Shown here piece by piece: positions 15,784-24,615 of a stretch of DNA of 33,126 nucleotides (position 1 is its first letter; each line of letters starts with the position of its first letter). The stretch is taken from NCBI GenBank assembly GCA_946185305.1, contig CAMHJE010000008.1:1-33126 (forward strand), read 5' to 3'. The notes beneath the pieces are model-generated. The model ran no database searches and was not told the origin of the DNA. It saw only the letters and a list, made by a program, of their open reading frames with translations. The translations under genes and the position numbers were made by a program. This DNA comes from UBA3792 sp946185305 (GTDB lineage: Bacteria; Bacillota; Clostridia; Christensenellales; CAG-138).

Positions 15784-16770
15784 ATGAAAAAACGAATGTA
15801 TGCGCTTTTGTTGACGCTGCTGTTGCTGCTGCCCGTCGCCTGCGCAAAGCAGATGAACGAAGCGCCGGTCGTGCGGCTGCATGAGGTGACGCGCTCGGTG
15901 TTCTATGCGCCGCAGTATGTGGCGGACGCGCTCGGCTACTTTGCGGACGAGGGGATCGCGGTGGAGATCACCACGTCCGGCGGCAGCGAAAAGGCCATGA
16001 CCGCGCTTTTGGCGGGCGAAGCCGATATCTGCCTGGCCGGACCGGAAACCGGCGTCTACGTGATCGGCGAGGGAAAGGCTGATCATCCGGTTATCGTCGG
16101 TCAGCTCACCAAGCGCGACGGCTCGTTTTTGATCGCGCGCACGCCAACCGACGCGTTTTCGTGGAACGACCTTGTCGGCAAGACCGTGATCGGCGGCAGA
16201 GCGGGCGGCATGCCGATCATGACCCTGCGCTACGTGATGGCGCAAAACGGCCTCACGGACGGGGAGAACTGCACGGTGATCGACTCGATCCAGTTCAACC
16301 TGATGGCGGGCGCGTTCGAGGGCGGCGAGGGCGATTATGTGACGCTGTTCGAGCCGACCGCGACCGAATTCCAGAACGCGGGCAAGGGGTATATCGTTGC
16401 CAACATCGGCCTTGCATCGGGCGAGGTGCCGTATACGTGCTACTTCGTGACGCCCGAAAACCGGGAAGCGCCGAAAACGCAGGCGTTCCTGCGCGCCATC
16501 TACCGCGCGCAGCAATGGATGCGCACCGCGACCGACGACGAGATCGCCGCGGCCATGCAGCCGTATTTCCCGGATACCTCGCTCGACAGCCTGCGCATCG
16601 TCGCCCGCTCCTATCGGGAAACCGATTCTTGGAAAACGGAGCTGACGATGGACGAAGCCGACTATGCGCGTCTGCTCGAAATCATGGCGTTCAACGGCGT
16701 GCTCGATACCCGTCCCGATTTTGCGGAACTGGTCGATAACGACGCGGCCCTTAAGGCGATGGGAAAATAA
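15784..16770 (+). CDS. NMT1/THI5-like ABC substrate-binding lipoprotein
   Basis: The 328-aa protein has a lipoprotein signal peptide (LLLLLPVAC, C20 the likely lipidated residue; Pro at -3 is slightly unusual). The mature part resembles the THI5/SsuA/TauA binding-protein family: VFYAPQYVADALGYFADEGIAVEI, then GGSEKAMTALLAGEADICLAGPETG and GKTVIGGRAGGMP. Family members bind thiamine or riboflavin precursors, sulfonates or nitrate; this ligand is unknown. SD ACGGAGG precedes ATG 15784. No permease or ATPase gene is within the window, so it must borrow a transporter or has lost one. It is divergent from ireB, and the 156-base gap serves both. Confidence 0.85.
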   Translation: MKKRMYALLLTLLLLLPVACAKQMNEAPVVRLHEVTRSVFYAPQYVADALGYFADEGIAVEITTSGGSEKAMTALLAGEADICLAGPETGVYVIGEGKADHPVIVGQLTKRDGSFLIARTPTDAFSWNDLVGKTVIGGRAGGMPIMTLRYVMAQNGLTDGENCTVIDSIQFNLMAGAFEGGEGDYVTLFEPTATEFQNAGKGYIVANIGLASGEVPYTCYFVTPENREAPKTQAFLRAIYRAQQWMRTATDDEIAAAMQPYFPDTSLDSLRIVARSYRETDSWKTELTMDEADYARLLEIMAFNGVLDTRPDFAELVDNDAALKAMGK

Positions 16771-16784
16771 ACAGGCAAACAGAA

Positions 16785-16818
16785 ACAGTCCCCGCAGGAA
16801 AGCGGGGACTGTCGGTTT
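16785..16818. terminator. Bidirectional terminator after the binding-protein gene
   Basis: A perfect 11-bp stem, ACAGTCCCCGC (16785-16795) with GCGGGGACTGT (16802-16812), an AGGAAA loop and CGGTTTT downstream on the plus strand. The convergent peptidoglycan-binding gene ends at 16828. Confidence 0.75.
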
Positions 16819-16827
16819 TGGATCGGG

Positions 16828-17796
16828 TTACGGGGCCGGGGTTTCCGTGGCGGCGTCTGTGATGACCGGCTCGGCGGTCGCATCGGCGCCGTTGGCCTTT
16901 TCTTCGACCTTGGCCGCGAGCAGCTTCAGCGTAGCTGCGCCGGCGACGCCGTCGGACTTGATGCTGCATGCCTTCTGGAACGAGCGCACGGCATCGACGG
17001 TGTTGCGGTCATAGCTCCCGTTCGTCTTGCTGAGGTAGCCGAGCGCCACGAGCTTTTCCTGCATCGCGGTGACGAGCATGCTGTCATACAGCTTCTGGTC
17101 GGTATCGCCGCTCTTCATGAAGAACGCGATCGCGTCCTCGGCAAACAGCTTTTCATAGGTCTGCGGGCCGACATAGCCGTCCCATGCCTTGACGCTGTCG
17201 GTAAACGTGCGGTACTGGAACCGCTTGACGGCGTTGACCGTGGCGGTGTCATACAGCTCGTCGTTCGTGGCGGGCATCTCCATATAGCCAAGCTCGACCA
17301 GCCGGGAACGAATCATCGGCACGGCGGCGTCGCGCTCGTTCGGCTTGATCGTCTGCGTCAGCGTCGGGACGCTCGTCACGGTCGGCACAACGTAAGGCGT
17401 AGCGGTCGGCTCGGTGACCTCCGGCGTGGCGGTCGATGCAGCCGGCTCGGCGGTATCGGCCGGCGCGATGGTATCGGTTGCGGCCTTGGTCGGCTCCGCG
17501 TCGCCGGAGGAGCAGCTCTTGGGCAGCACGACGATCAGCACGATGATCGTGACGATCACGGCAAGCGCAATCACGCCCGCGACGATGCGGGTCAACAGCG
17601 GCAGCTTGAAGAAGCGCCGGATCAGCTTTTTCAGCTTGCGCTTGAAGGATTTTTTCTTTTTCTTCTTGGGCTTCGGCGGTTCTTCCACGACCTCCTCGGG
17701 AGCGGGCTCAAGCTCGTCGAACAGGTTGTCCGCAGCCTCGGTTTCTTCTTCTTCGGGAGCAATCAGCAGATCGTCCGGATTCCTGTAGTCTTCCAT
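16828..17796 (-). CDS. Single-pass membrane protein with two peptidoglycan-binding-like repeats
   Basis: The 322-aa protein has an acidic N-terminal cytosolic region (1-40), a Lys-rich block (about 42-60, with six K in a row), one membrane helix (about 69-91), a Thr/Pro/Ala/Glu linker (98-150), and two PG_binding_1-like repeats: RSRLVELGYM...NAVKRFQ...DGYVGPQTYEKL (about 160-215) and QEKLVALGYL...DAVRSFQ...DGVAGAATLKLL (about 240-292). The Ala/Thr-rich tail is low complexity. It is probably an envelope anchor that touches the cell wall; no hydrolase domain is visible. SD AAGGAGG lies before the ATG. It is monocistronic, and its AT-rich leader (17840-17930) likely holds the promoter, though no clear boxes stand out. 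Confidence 0.85.
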   Translation of the reverse strand: MEDYRNPDDLLIAPEEEETEAADNLFDELEPAPEEVVEEPPKPKKKKKKSFKRKLKKLIRRFFKLPLLTRIVAGVIALAVIVTIIVLIVVLPKSCSSGDAEPTKAATDTIAPADTAEPAASTATPEVTEPTATPYVVPTVTSVPTLTQTIKPNERDAAVPMIRSRLVELGYMEMPATNDELYDTATVNAVKRFQYRTFTDSVKAWDGYVGPQTYEKLFAEDAIAFFMKSGDTDQKLYDSMLVTAMQEKLVALGYLSKTNGSYDRNTVDAVRSFQKACSIKSDGVAGAATLKLLAAKVEEKANGADATAEPVITDAATETPAP

Positions 17797-18008
17797 AGCG
17801 CCTCCTTATCCAATGGGATACTCCCCCCTAAAGGGACATACGTTCCCACAATTCCAAAGATACAAGAATACTATAACATATTTTTTACATATTTGCACCG
17901 GTAATATGTTAATAAAATTCGAAAAAAGTATGAATTTTCCAAAGAATCCGGGGTTTTTGACCGCCTGTGTCCGATTTTCGGGACAGTTTCGGCGGCGTCG
18001 TCCAAATG

Positions 18009-18037
18009 AAAACCCCGCCGTTTATGCAGCGGCGGGG
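18009..18037 (-). terminator. Terminator of the GH13 amylase gene
   Basis: CCCCGCCG (18013-18020) pairs with CGGCGGGG (18030-18037). On the minus strand the stem is followed by TTTTCATTT. It lies about 20 bases after the stop. Confidence 0.75.
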
Positions 18038-18058
18038 CAAGGTGAAACGATGGGATCA

Positions 18059-19744
18059 TTATTTGCACGCGATCACGACGCTCGTTTGCCGTCCGATCTC
18101 CAGCGTTGTACCGTCGAGCGAAGCATCCTCGACGCCGATCACGGCGCGCAGGTCGCCGAGCGTGTAGCCGAGGCCGCCGAGGTCAACGGTCTTATACGAC
18201 ATCGTCGTGTTGTGGATCACAAGGACGGTTTCGCCGTTCAGCGTCGCGGCAAAGCCGCCGACCTTGGTGTCGGGGAATTCGAGCGCCGTATAGGTGCCGT
18301 GCGCGATGGCCGGGTTCGCCTTGCGGATCATCAGCAGCGTTTTATAGTAGGTATACAGGCTGTCCGCATCCTTGATCTGTTCGAGCGCGGGCGCATCGAC
18401 CTTTTTGGACACATCGTAGGTCGTGCCCTCCGGGTCCTTCACCGCATCGTCGTCGCCCCACGGCATAGCGAGACGCCGGTTCGCGTCGGTGTTCGCGCCC
18501 CCACGGGAGCCGCGCATGCCGATCTCCTCGCCGTAATAGAGGAACGGCGAGCCGGGCCCGAGCAGATACAGGTTCGCGGCAATGCGCATCCGGCCGCTGG
18601 CGAGCGTCAAAAAGCCCGCGGCGCGGTCCGTGTCATGGTTTGCAATAAACGGCACAATCGTTGCGTCGTCCCGCAGCGTCTGTACGCGGGTCAGGTATTT
18701 TTCGACGTAGGAGGTGTAGCGGTTCACATCCCCGGCAGCCGCCGTTTCCTCGATCAGCCCGCCGGGCTGCGAAACACGGAAGTCGAAGCAGTTCGTGGCG
18801 GGGTAGTAGAGATCGGTGATGCCGTCGCCGTCCCACACCTCCGCGACCGTGTAGAGGTCGGGCTTCTCCTGCCGCAGCGTGCCGAGATACCAAAGCCAGA
18901 AATCAAGGCTTTCCGCATGGTCGCCGTAGTAGATGTATTTTGCCGCATCGAAGCGGAATCCGTCCACGCCGACGTTCAGCCAGTATTCGGCCACATCGAG
19001 CACCGCCGCGCGGACGGCCTCGTTGTCGAAATTCAGCTCCGGCATCTCGCCCGTGAAGTTGCATTCATAGTAATGCTTCGTGCCGGGGATTTGCGCAAAG
19101 ACGCGTCCGGACGGCGCGCTTTGCGTGTCCTTGTCATACCACGAATAGAAATCGTAGTATTCGCTTTGCGTGTCGCCGTTCTTGTGCGCGTCGGTAAAGG
19201 CCTTGAACCATTGGCAGCGGTTGGAGGAATGGTTGATCGGAAGGTCTAAAATCACGAGCACGTCGCGCTGATGGCAGATATCGAGCAGCTCGAAAAGGTC
19301 GTCCGTCGTACCGAACTTCGGATCGATCTGGTAGTAGTTTGCCACATCGTATTTATGATACGACGGAGACGTGAAGATCGGCGTCAGCCAAAGCCCCTCC
19401 ACGCCGAGCGACTTGCCCGAATCCGGATCGCCGTCGTTCAAATAGTCCATCCGGTTCACAATGCCCCTGATATCGCCGATCCCGTCCCCGTCCGAGTCCG
19501 AGAACGAGCCGACAAAGATTTCATAGAACACGCGGTTATTGTCCTTGATCGCGGTGTTTGCCGTATAGCGCGGATCCGAAACGACAAATTCGCCGTTGTC
19601 CGGCGCCGACGGTGCGGCATCCGCTTCGGCGGCGGGCGAGGCGGGCGCGGGCGCCGGATCGGATGCGGCGGTCTTGCGGCAGCCGAGCGGCAACAGCAGC
19701 AGCGCGATCAGCAAAAAGGACAGATATTTTTGAAAACGGCTCAT
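18059..19744 (-). CDS. GH13 alpha-amylase-family lipoprotein
   Basis: The 561-aa protein has a lipoprotein signal (LLLLPLGC, C22), an Ala/Pro-rich spacer, and a GH13 barrel. Conserved regions: DLPINH (167-172), GFRFDAAKY with nucleophile D266, AEVWDG with acid/base E302, and FIANHDTDR with D371. SDSDGDGIGDIRGI (82-95) is typical of neopullulanase/amylase-type enzymes and may bind Ca2+. A C-terminal beta domain (about 480-561) follows. It should cut starch or other alpha-glucans at the outer face of the membrane; exact linkage cannot be read. No glucan transporter is adjacent. SD GGAGAGG precedes the ATG. The gene is divergent from the GH53 operon. Confidence 0.92.
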   Translation of the reverse strand: MSRFQKYLSFLLIALLLLPLGCRKTAASDPAPAPASPAAEADAAPSAPDNGEFVVSDPRYTANTAIKDNNRVFYEIFVGSFSDSDGDGIGDIRGIVNRMDYLNDGDPDSGKSLGVEGLWLTPIFTSPSYHKYDVANYYQIDPKFGTTDDLFELLDICHQRDVLVILDLPINHSSNRCQWFKAFTDAHKNGDTQSEYYDFYSWYDKDTQSAPSGRVFAQIPGTKHYYECNFTGEMPELNFDNEAVRAAVLDVAEYWLNVGVDGFRFDAAKYIYYGDHAESLDFWLWYLGTLRQEKPDLYTVAEVWDGDGITDLYYPATNCFDFRVSQPGGLIEETAAAGDVNRYTSYVEKYLTRVQTLRDDATIVPFIANHDTDRAAGFLTLASGRMRIAANLYLLGPGSPFLYYGEEIGMRGSRGGANTDANRRLAMPWGDDDAVKDPEGTTYDVSKKVDAPALEQIKDADSLYTYYKTLLMIRKANPAIAHGTYTALEFPDTKVGGFAATLNGETVLVIHNTTMSYKTVDLGGLGYTLGDLRAVIGVEDASLDGTTLEIGRQTSVVIACK

Positions 19745-19791
19745 GTGACACCTCTCCGTTTGTAAATTCGGAACAAAATCCGTATATGCGT

Positions 19792-19820
19792 ATCGTACCT
19801 TTTTCGGCGTCGGTTGTCAA
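19792..19820 (-). promoter_or_regulatory. Sigma-A promoter of the GH13 gene
   Basis: On the minus strand: TTGACA (19820-19815), a 17-bp spacer and TACGAT (19797-19792), 48 bases before the ATG. Confidence 0.75.
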
Positions 19821-19881
19821 GCACGGACCGGCGAAAACAGGCATGAAACGGGCGGGTCGCAGGCTTTTTGCCCGATACCGC

Positions 19882-19910
19882 TTGCGCAGGGCGGAATTTA
19901 CAGGTATAAT
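19882..19910 (+). promoter_or_regulatory. Sigma-A promoter placed for a leaderless transcript
   Basis: TTGCGC (19882-19887), a 17-bp spacer and TATAAT (19905-19910). The ATG of the next gene starts at 19918, 7 bases after the -10, so transcription should begin at or next to the A of the ATG. Confidence 0.65.
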
Positions 19911-19917
19911 ACAAAGC

Positions 19918-20409
19918 ATGAAGGCGTTGTATTTGCAATCGGATATCGACCGCCTGCGGCGGCAAACCGCGCTGTGGATCGCGGCTGCCGGAGGCGTTTT
20001 GGCGGTGACGCTCGCGCTGTGCATCGTGTTTTGCGTGCGAACGCATACGGCCAATGCCCCCGCGATGCTGCGCAATACCATCTTGACCTCGATCCTCGGC
20101 GGGTGGATCGCGCTGACGCTGCGCATCTTCGTGATCGACGAGCTGCGCTATGCGAAAAAGCATACCGAGGCGATGCTGCAGGGCCCGCGCGAGACGGTGA
20201 CCGGCACGTTCACGCGGACGGACGAGTATATCCGCATCCGGCGCGGCGTGTCGATGCAAAAGATCCAAGCGGATACCGAAGGACGAACGCTTGCGCTGCA
20301 GCTGTACGACGGCGCGGCAAAGCGGTTCCCCAGGACCGGCGTTGTGCGCGTCGAAACGGTGTACGGCTTTATCGTGGCGTATGAGGTGGCGGACGATGCG
20401 GTGGATTAA
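19918..20409 (+). CDS. Unknown two-helix membrane protein, probably leaderless
   Basis: The 163-aa protein has two membrane helices (about 18-40 and 53-73) and a soluble C-terminal domain (about 85-163: PRETVTGTFTRTDEYIRIRR..., beta-rich by eye). I do not recognise the family. The reading frame is open far upstream (to 19558), but that part overlaps the GH13 gene and promoter and looks non-coding. ATG 19918 sits 7 bases after a consensus -10 with no room for a SD, which suggests a leaderless message. Its end overlaps the next gene by 14 bases. Confidence 0.7.
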   Translation: MKALYLQSDIDRLRRQTALWIAAAGGVLAVTLALCIVFCVRTHTANAPAMLRNTILTSILGGWIALTLRIFVIDELRYAKKHTEAMLQGPRETVTGTFTRTDEYIRIRRGVSMQKIQADTEGRTLALQLYDGAAKRFPRTGVVRVETVYGFIVAYEVADDAVD

Positions 20410-20941
20410 ACGGGTTTTGTCGCAGCTGCACCGGTACGTGATCGTGGCGTTTGTTTCGGTGTTCTTCTGGGCGTGGATCTTCACGCTCGTCACCGATGCG
20501 CCTGCCGCAAGGAAGGTCATGCTGTATGCGGACGTGCAGAGAATGGAGGACAGGGCGCTTGCTGTCGAGCTGGAAACCGAGCTGCCGGACGGCATCCGCA
20601 TGGTGCAGGTGCATCCGTTTTCCTATGCCGCGTTCGATACCGGCGAGCCGGATCGGGCGGATCTTTGGATCGTGCCGGAAAGCCGGATGGAGGCGCTTGT
20701 GCCGCAGCTTTGCCCGTGCGCCCCGCGCGACGCGGACGACTATACGGCAAACGGCGCGGTATATGGCTGGCGGCTGTCCACGCCGGGCGGCAAGGGCGTT
20801 GCGAAAGCCTATATCAGCTATGCCGCGGATGAGCCGTATTATCTGTGTTTTTTGGCGGCGTCGGGGCACCTCGGCGCGTGGAACGGTTCGCCGGACGACG
20901 CGGCGATCCGCGTGGCGGAGCATCTGATGCGCCTGCCGTAA
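20396..20941 (+). CDS. Unknown membrane-anchored protein, partner of the upstream gene
   Basis: The 181-aa protein has one N-terminal helix (about 12-33) and an exported-side domain: ARKVMLYADVQRMEDRALAVELE, then ADLWIVPES near 88-96 and YISYAADEPYYLCFLAAS. The alternation and the ADLWIVPES stretch hint at a shortened periplasmic-binding-like fold, but I cannot name the family. ATG 20396 follows GAGGTGG and lies inside the end of the upstream gene, so translation is probably coupled. The GH53 gene follows after 20 bases. The pair may sense or assist at the membrane for the galactanase, which is only context-based. Confidence 0.7.
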   Translation: MRWIKRVLSQLHRYVIVAFVSVFFWAWIFTLVTDAPAARKVMLYADVQRMEDRALAVELETELPDGIRMVQVHPFSYAAFDTGEPDRADLWIVPESRMEALVPQLCPCAPRDADDYTANGAVYGWRLSTPGGKGVAKAYISYAADEPYYLCFLAASGHLGAWNGSPDDAAIRVAEHLMRLP

Positions 20942-20961
20942 AAGAAAGGAAGGGGAAGACG

Positions 20962-23019
20962 ATGACAAAAACAGCAAGAATGACGACATTTTTGACGGCG
21001 GCGATGCTGCTCGCGGCCTGCGCAGCGCCCACCGCGACCGCTCCCGGCGGAGCGCTCACGGAAAGCGACGGCCCGACCGGTTCCGACGCGGACCCCGGCT
21101 ATGCGATCATCGAAATCGAAGACGCGGTGGCGACCGAGAAGATCGAGGGCAGCAGCCTGTATGTGAAGAAGGTCGAGAACGTGCCGGAGGACTTCATATT
21201 CGGCATGGACGCGTCCTCGGTGATCGCGGAGGAGGAAAGCGGCGTTCGGTATTACGGCTTTGACGGGCAGGAGCAGGACGTGTTCAAGACGCTTGCCGAA
21301 AGCGGCGTCAACTATATTCGCGTCCGCGTGTGGAACGATCCGTATGACGAGGAAGGCTGGGGTTTTGGCGGTGGCAACAACGATCTTGCCAAGGCCATCG
21401 CCATCGGCGAGCGCACGACCAAGTACGGCATGAAGCTGCTGGTGGACTTCCACCTTTCGGACTTCTGGGCCGATCCCGCCAAGCAGATGGTTCCCCGCGC
21501 ATGGAAAGACCTTTCCATCGAGGACAAGACCGAGGCCGTCTATCAGTACGTCAGGGATTGTCTGTCCGCGCTGCGGCAGGCGGGCGTCGATGTCGGCATG
21601 GTGCAGATCGGCAATGAAACGAACGGGACGATGTGCGGCGAAAAGGTTTGGTTCAATGTGCAGTATCTGATGCAGGCCGGCGCGCGCGCAACGCGCGAAA
21701 TCTTCCCGAAGGCGCTTGTCGCGCTGCACTTTGCGAACCCGGAAAAGGAAGGCACCTACGCAAGCTATGCGAAAAAGCTCGCGTACTATGATGTGGATTA
21801 CGACGTGTTCGCTACGTCCTACTATCCCTATTGGCACGGCACGCTCGAAAACCTTGCGGCGGTGCTGTCCGACGTGGCCGAGACCTATGATAAAAAGGTC
21901 ATGGTCATGGAAACGTCCTACGCCTATACGCCCGACGACACCGACTTTTCCGGCAACACGATCGGCGAAGGCACGGCGGGCGTCGTCAAAAGCTATCCGT
22001 ATACCGTGCAGGGACAGGCGAACAGCGTGCGCGACATCATCGACACGGTCGTGAATCAAACGACGAACGGCATCGGCGTGTGCTATTGGGAGGGTACGTG
22101 GATCACCGTCGGCACCGAATCGTGGGAGCAGAACAACGCGCTGTGGGAGCAGTACGGCTCCGGCTGGGCGAGTCAGTTTGCCGCCGGCTACGATCCGAAC
22201 GATGCGGGCAAGTATTACGGCGGCTGCGCGGTCGATAACCAGGCCATGTTCGGGCCGGACGGCAAGCCCCTGGAGAGCCTGCGCGTCTTTAACCTTGTGC
22301 GCTACGGCAACGAGGTCGAGGTGCAGCCCGACGCCATCGAGGACACGGTGCTGTTCTTCGATCTGAACGGTACGATCACGCTGCCCGAAACCGTCAATGC
22401 GGTCATGAACGATGATTCCAAGCAGCCGGTGAAGGTGACGTGGAACGTCACGGACGCGGAAATCGAAGCAATGTATGCGGGCGGGCCGCAGACGTATGTG
22501 CTCACCGGCGACGCGGACGGGCATCTTGCCAAGGCATACATCAATATGATGGAGTTCAATTTTCTCACCAACGACGGCTTCGAGACCGGCGAAATTGAGC
22601 CGTGGGTGCTGACGCAAAACGGCAAGGCGGACGAGCTGTTTGTGGAAAAGAAGCTGACCGACTCCAAGACCGGCGAATACCACTACCATTTCTGGAGCGC
22701 GGCAAAGGATTCGGTCGATTTCTCGCTGGAGCAGACCGTGGAGGGGCTCGAAACGGGAACATACAAGTTCGCCATCTCGATCATGGGCGGCGACGCGGGC
22801 GAGCATGAGGTGTATGCCTATGTGCTCGTGGACGGCGTCGAGGTCGGCCGCGCGCCCATGGAGATCACTTGGTACGGCGAATGGCACACCGGCACCGTCA
22901 CCGATATCGCCGTGACCGAGGGGCAGACCGTCACGGTCGGCATCCGCGTCAAGTGCACGGGCGACGGCAACGGCGCATGGGGCAAGATCGACGATGCAAT
23001 GCTGAACTCGCAGGGATAA
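20962..23019 (+). CDS. GH53 endo-beta-1,4-galactanase lipoprotein with C-terminal binding module
   Basis: The 685-aa protein has a lipoprotein signal (LLAAC, C20), a GH53 barrel (about 75-440; FIFGMDASSVIAEEESG, NYIRVRVWNDP, acid/base E219 in QIGNETNG, nucleophile E317 in VMETSYAYT), a small Ig-like domain (about 465-530, LPETVNAVMND...VTWNV) and a beta-sandwich (about 533-685, FLTNDGFETGEIEPW...) resembling carbohydrate-binding modules attached to GH53 enzymes, possibly CBM61. GH53 enzymes cut beta-1,4-galactan side chains of pectin. The in-frame extension to 20845 overlaps the upstream gene; ATG 20962 follows AAGGAAGGGG. It appears to be the last gene of the operon begun by the two unknown membrane proteins. 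Confidence 0.92.
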   Translation: MTKTARMTTFLTAAMLLAACAAPTATAPGGALTESDGPTGSDADPGYAIIEIEDAVATEKIEGSSLYVKKVENVPEDFIFGMDASSVIAEEESGVRYYGFDGQEQDVFKTLAESGVNYIRVRVWNDPYDEEGWGFGGGNNDLAKAIAIGERTTKYGMKLLVDFHLSDFWADPAKQMVPRAWKDLSIEDKTEAVYQYVRDCLSALRQAGVDVGMVQIGNETNGTMCGEKVWFNVQYLMQAGARATREIFPKALVALHFANPEKEGTYASYAKKLAYYDVDYDVFATSYYPYWHGTLENLAAVLSDVAETYDKKVMVMETSYAYTPDDTDFSGNTIGEGTAGVVKSYPYTVQGQANSVRDIIDTVVNQTTNGIGVCYWEGTWITVGTESWEQNNALWEQYGSGWASQFAAGYDPNDAGKYYGGCAVDNQAMFGPDGKPLESLRVFNLVRYGNEVEVQPDAIEDTVLFFDLNGTITLPETVNAVMNDDSKQPVKVTWNVTDAEIEAMYAGGPQTYVLTGDADGHLAKAYINMMEFNFLTNDGFETGEIEPWVLTQNGKADELFVEKKLTDSKTGEYHYHFWSAAKDSVDFSLEQTVEGLETGTYKFAISIMGGDAGEHEVYAYVLVDGVEVGRAPMEITWYGEWHTGTVTDIAVTEGQTVTVGIRVKCTGDGNGAWGKIDDAMLNSQG

Positions 23020-23033
23020 GACAGGCATACGGC

Positions 23034-23061
23034 AAAGGCTCGGAACATCCGGGCCTTTTTT
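23034..23061 (+). terminator. Terminator of the GH53 operon
   Basis: AAAGGCTCGG (23034-23043) pairs with CCGGGCCTTT (23049-23058), with one G-T pair and loop AACAT, then TTT. Confidence 0.85.
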
Positions 23062-23075
23062 GTATGGATTTCATG

Positions 23076-23219
23076 TTCTTCTTTTTCTTTCATGAGAAAG
23101 AAAAGGAAGAACCAAGAAAAAGAAAGCGGGGATTTTGGGGAAATGCGCGATGCAAGTTCCCTTAATACATAAATCCCTGCCTTCTTTTGGGTACCTTTTC
23201 TTCCTCATGGAAGAAAAGG
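23076..23219. repeat. Nested palindromic element (MITE- or REP-like candidate)
   Basis: A left hairpin (16-bp arms with one mismatch, 23076-23091 with 23096-23111, loop ATGA) and a right hairpin (perfect 11-bp arms, 23194-23204 with 23209-23219, loop TCAT) flank a center. The 3' arm of the left hairpin plus following bases (about 23096-23135) is also a reverse complement, with gaps, of 23171-23210. Inside that, GGGAA (23138-23142) pairs with TTCCC (23157-23161). The element is thus symmetrical as a whole and could form one long stem or two end hairpins. It carries no ORF. It lies between two terminators, a common site for miniature elements. Confidence 0.6.
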
Positions 23220-23244
23220 CACGGCATAATCCCATCATACCAAC

Positions 23245-23273
23245 AAAAAAGCAGCCCCGCTTGGGACTGCTTT
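23245..23273 (-). terminator. Terminator of clpP-clpX
   Basis: On the minus strand AAAGCAG (23273-23267) pairs with CTGCTTT (23254-23248), with inner CCC/GGG pairs, and a run of T follows (23250-23245). Confidence 0.8.
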
Positions 23274-23282
23274 CGTGCTGTG

Positions 23283-24611
<1,329 letters not shown>

Positions 24612-24615
24612 GCGC

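Noticed and set aside
17813..19249. 478-aa open frame on the plus strand opposite the GH13 gene
   Set aside because: It is a shadow of the amylase and begins in an AT-rich leader without an SD.
19558..19917. N-terminal extension of the two-helix membrane protein
   Set aside because: It overlaps the start of the GH13 gene and both divergent promoters, and its sequence is Arg/Pro-rich shadow code.
20839..23028. 729-aa open frame on the minus strand opposite the GH53 gene
   Set aside because: It mirrors the GH53 gene, which has catalytic motifs, a lipobox and an SD. The antisense product is rich in His/Arg/Val with no domain, as expected from high-GC shadow frames.
23076..23111. Left hairpin as a simple terminator of the GH53 operon
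   Set aside because: A better terminator with a T tail lies at 23034-23061, and the hairpin is A/T-purine rich with no T tail of its own.
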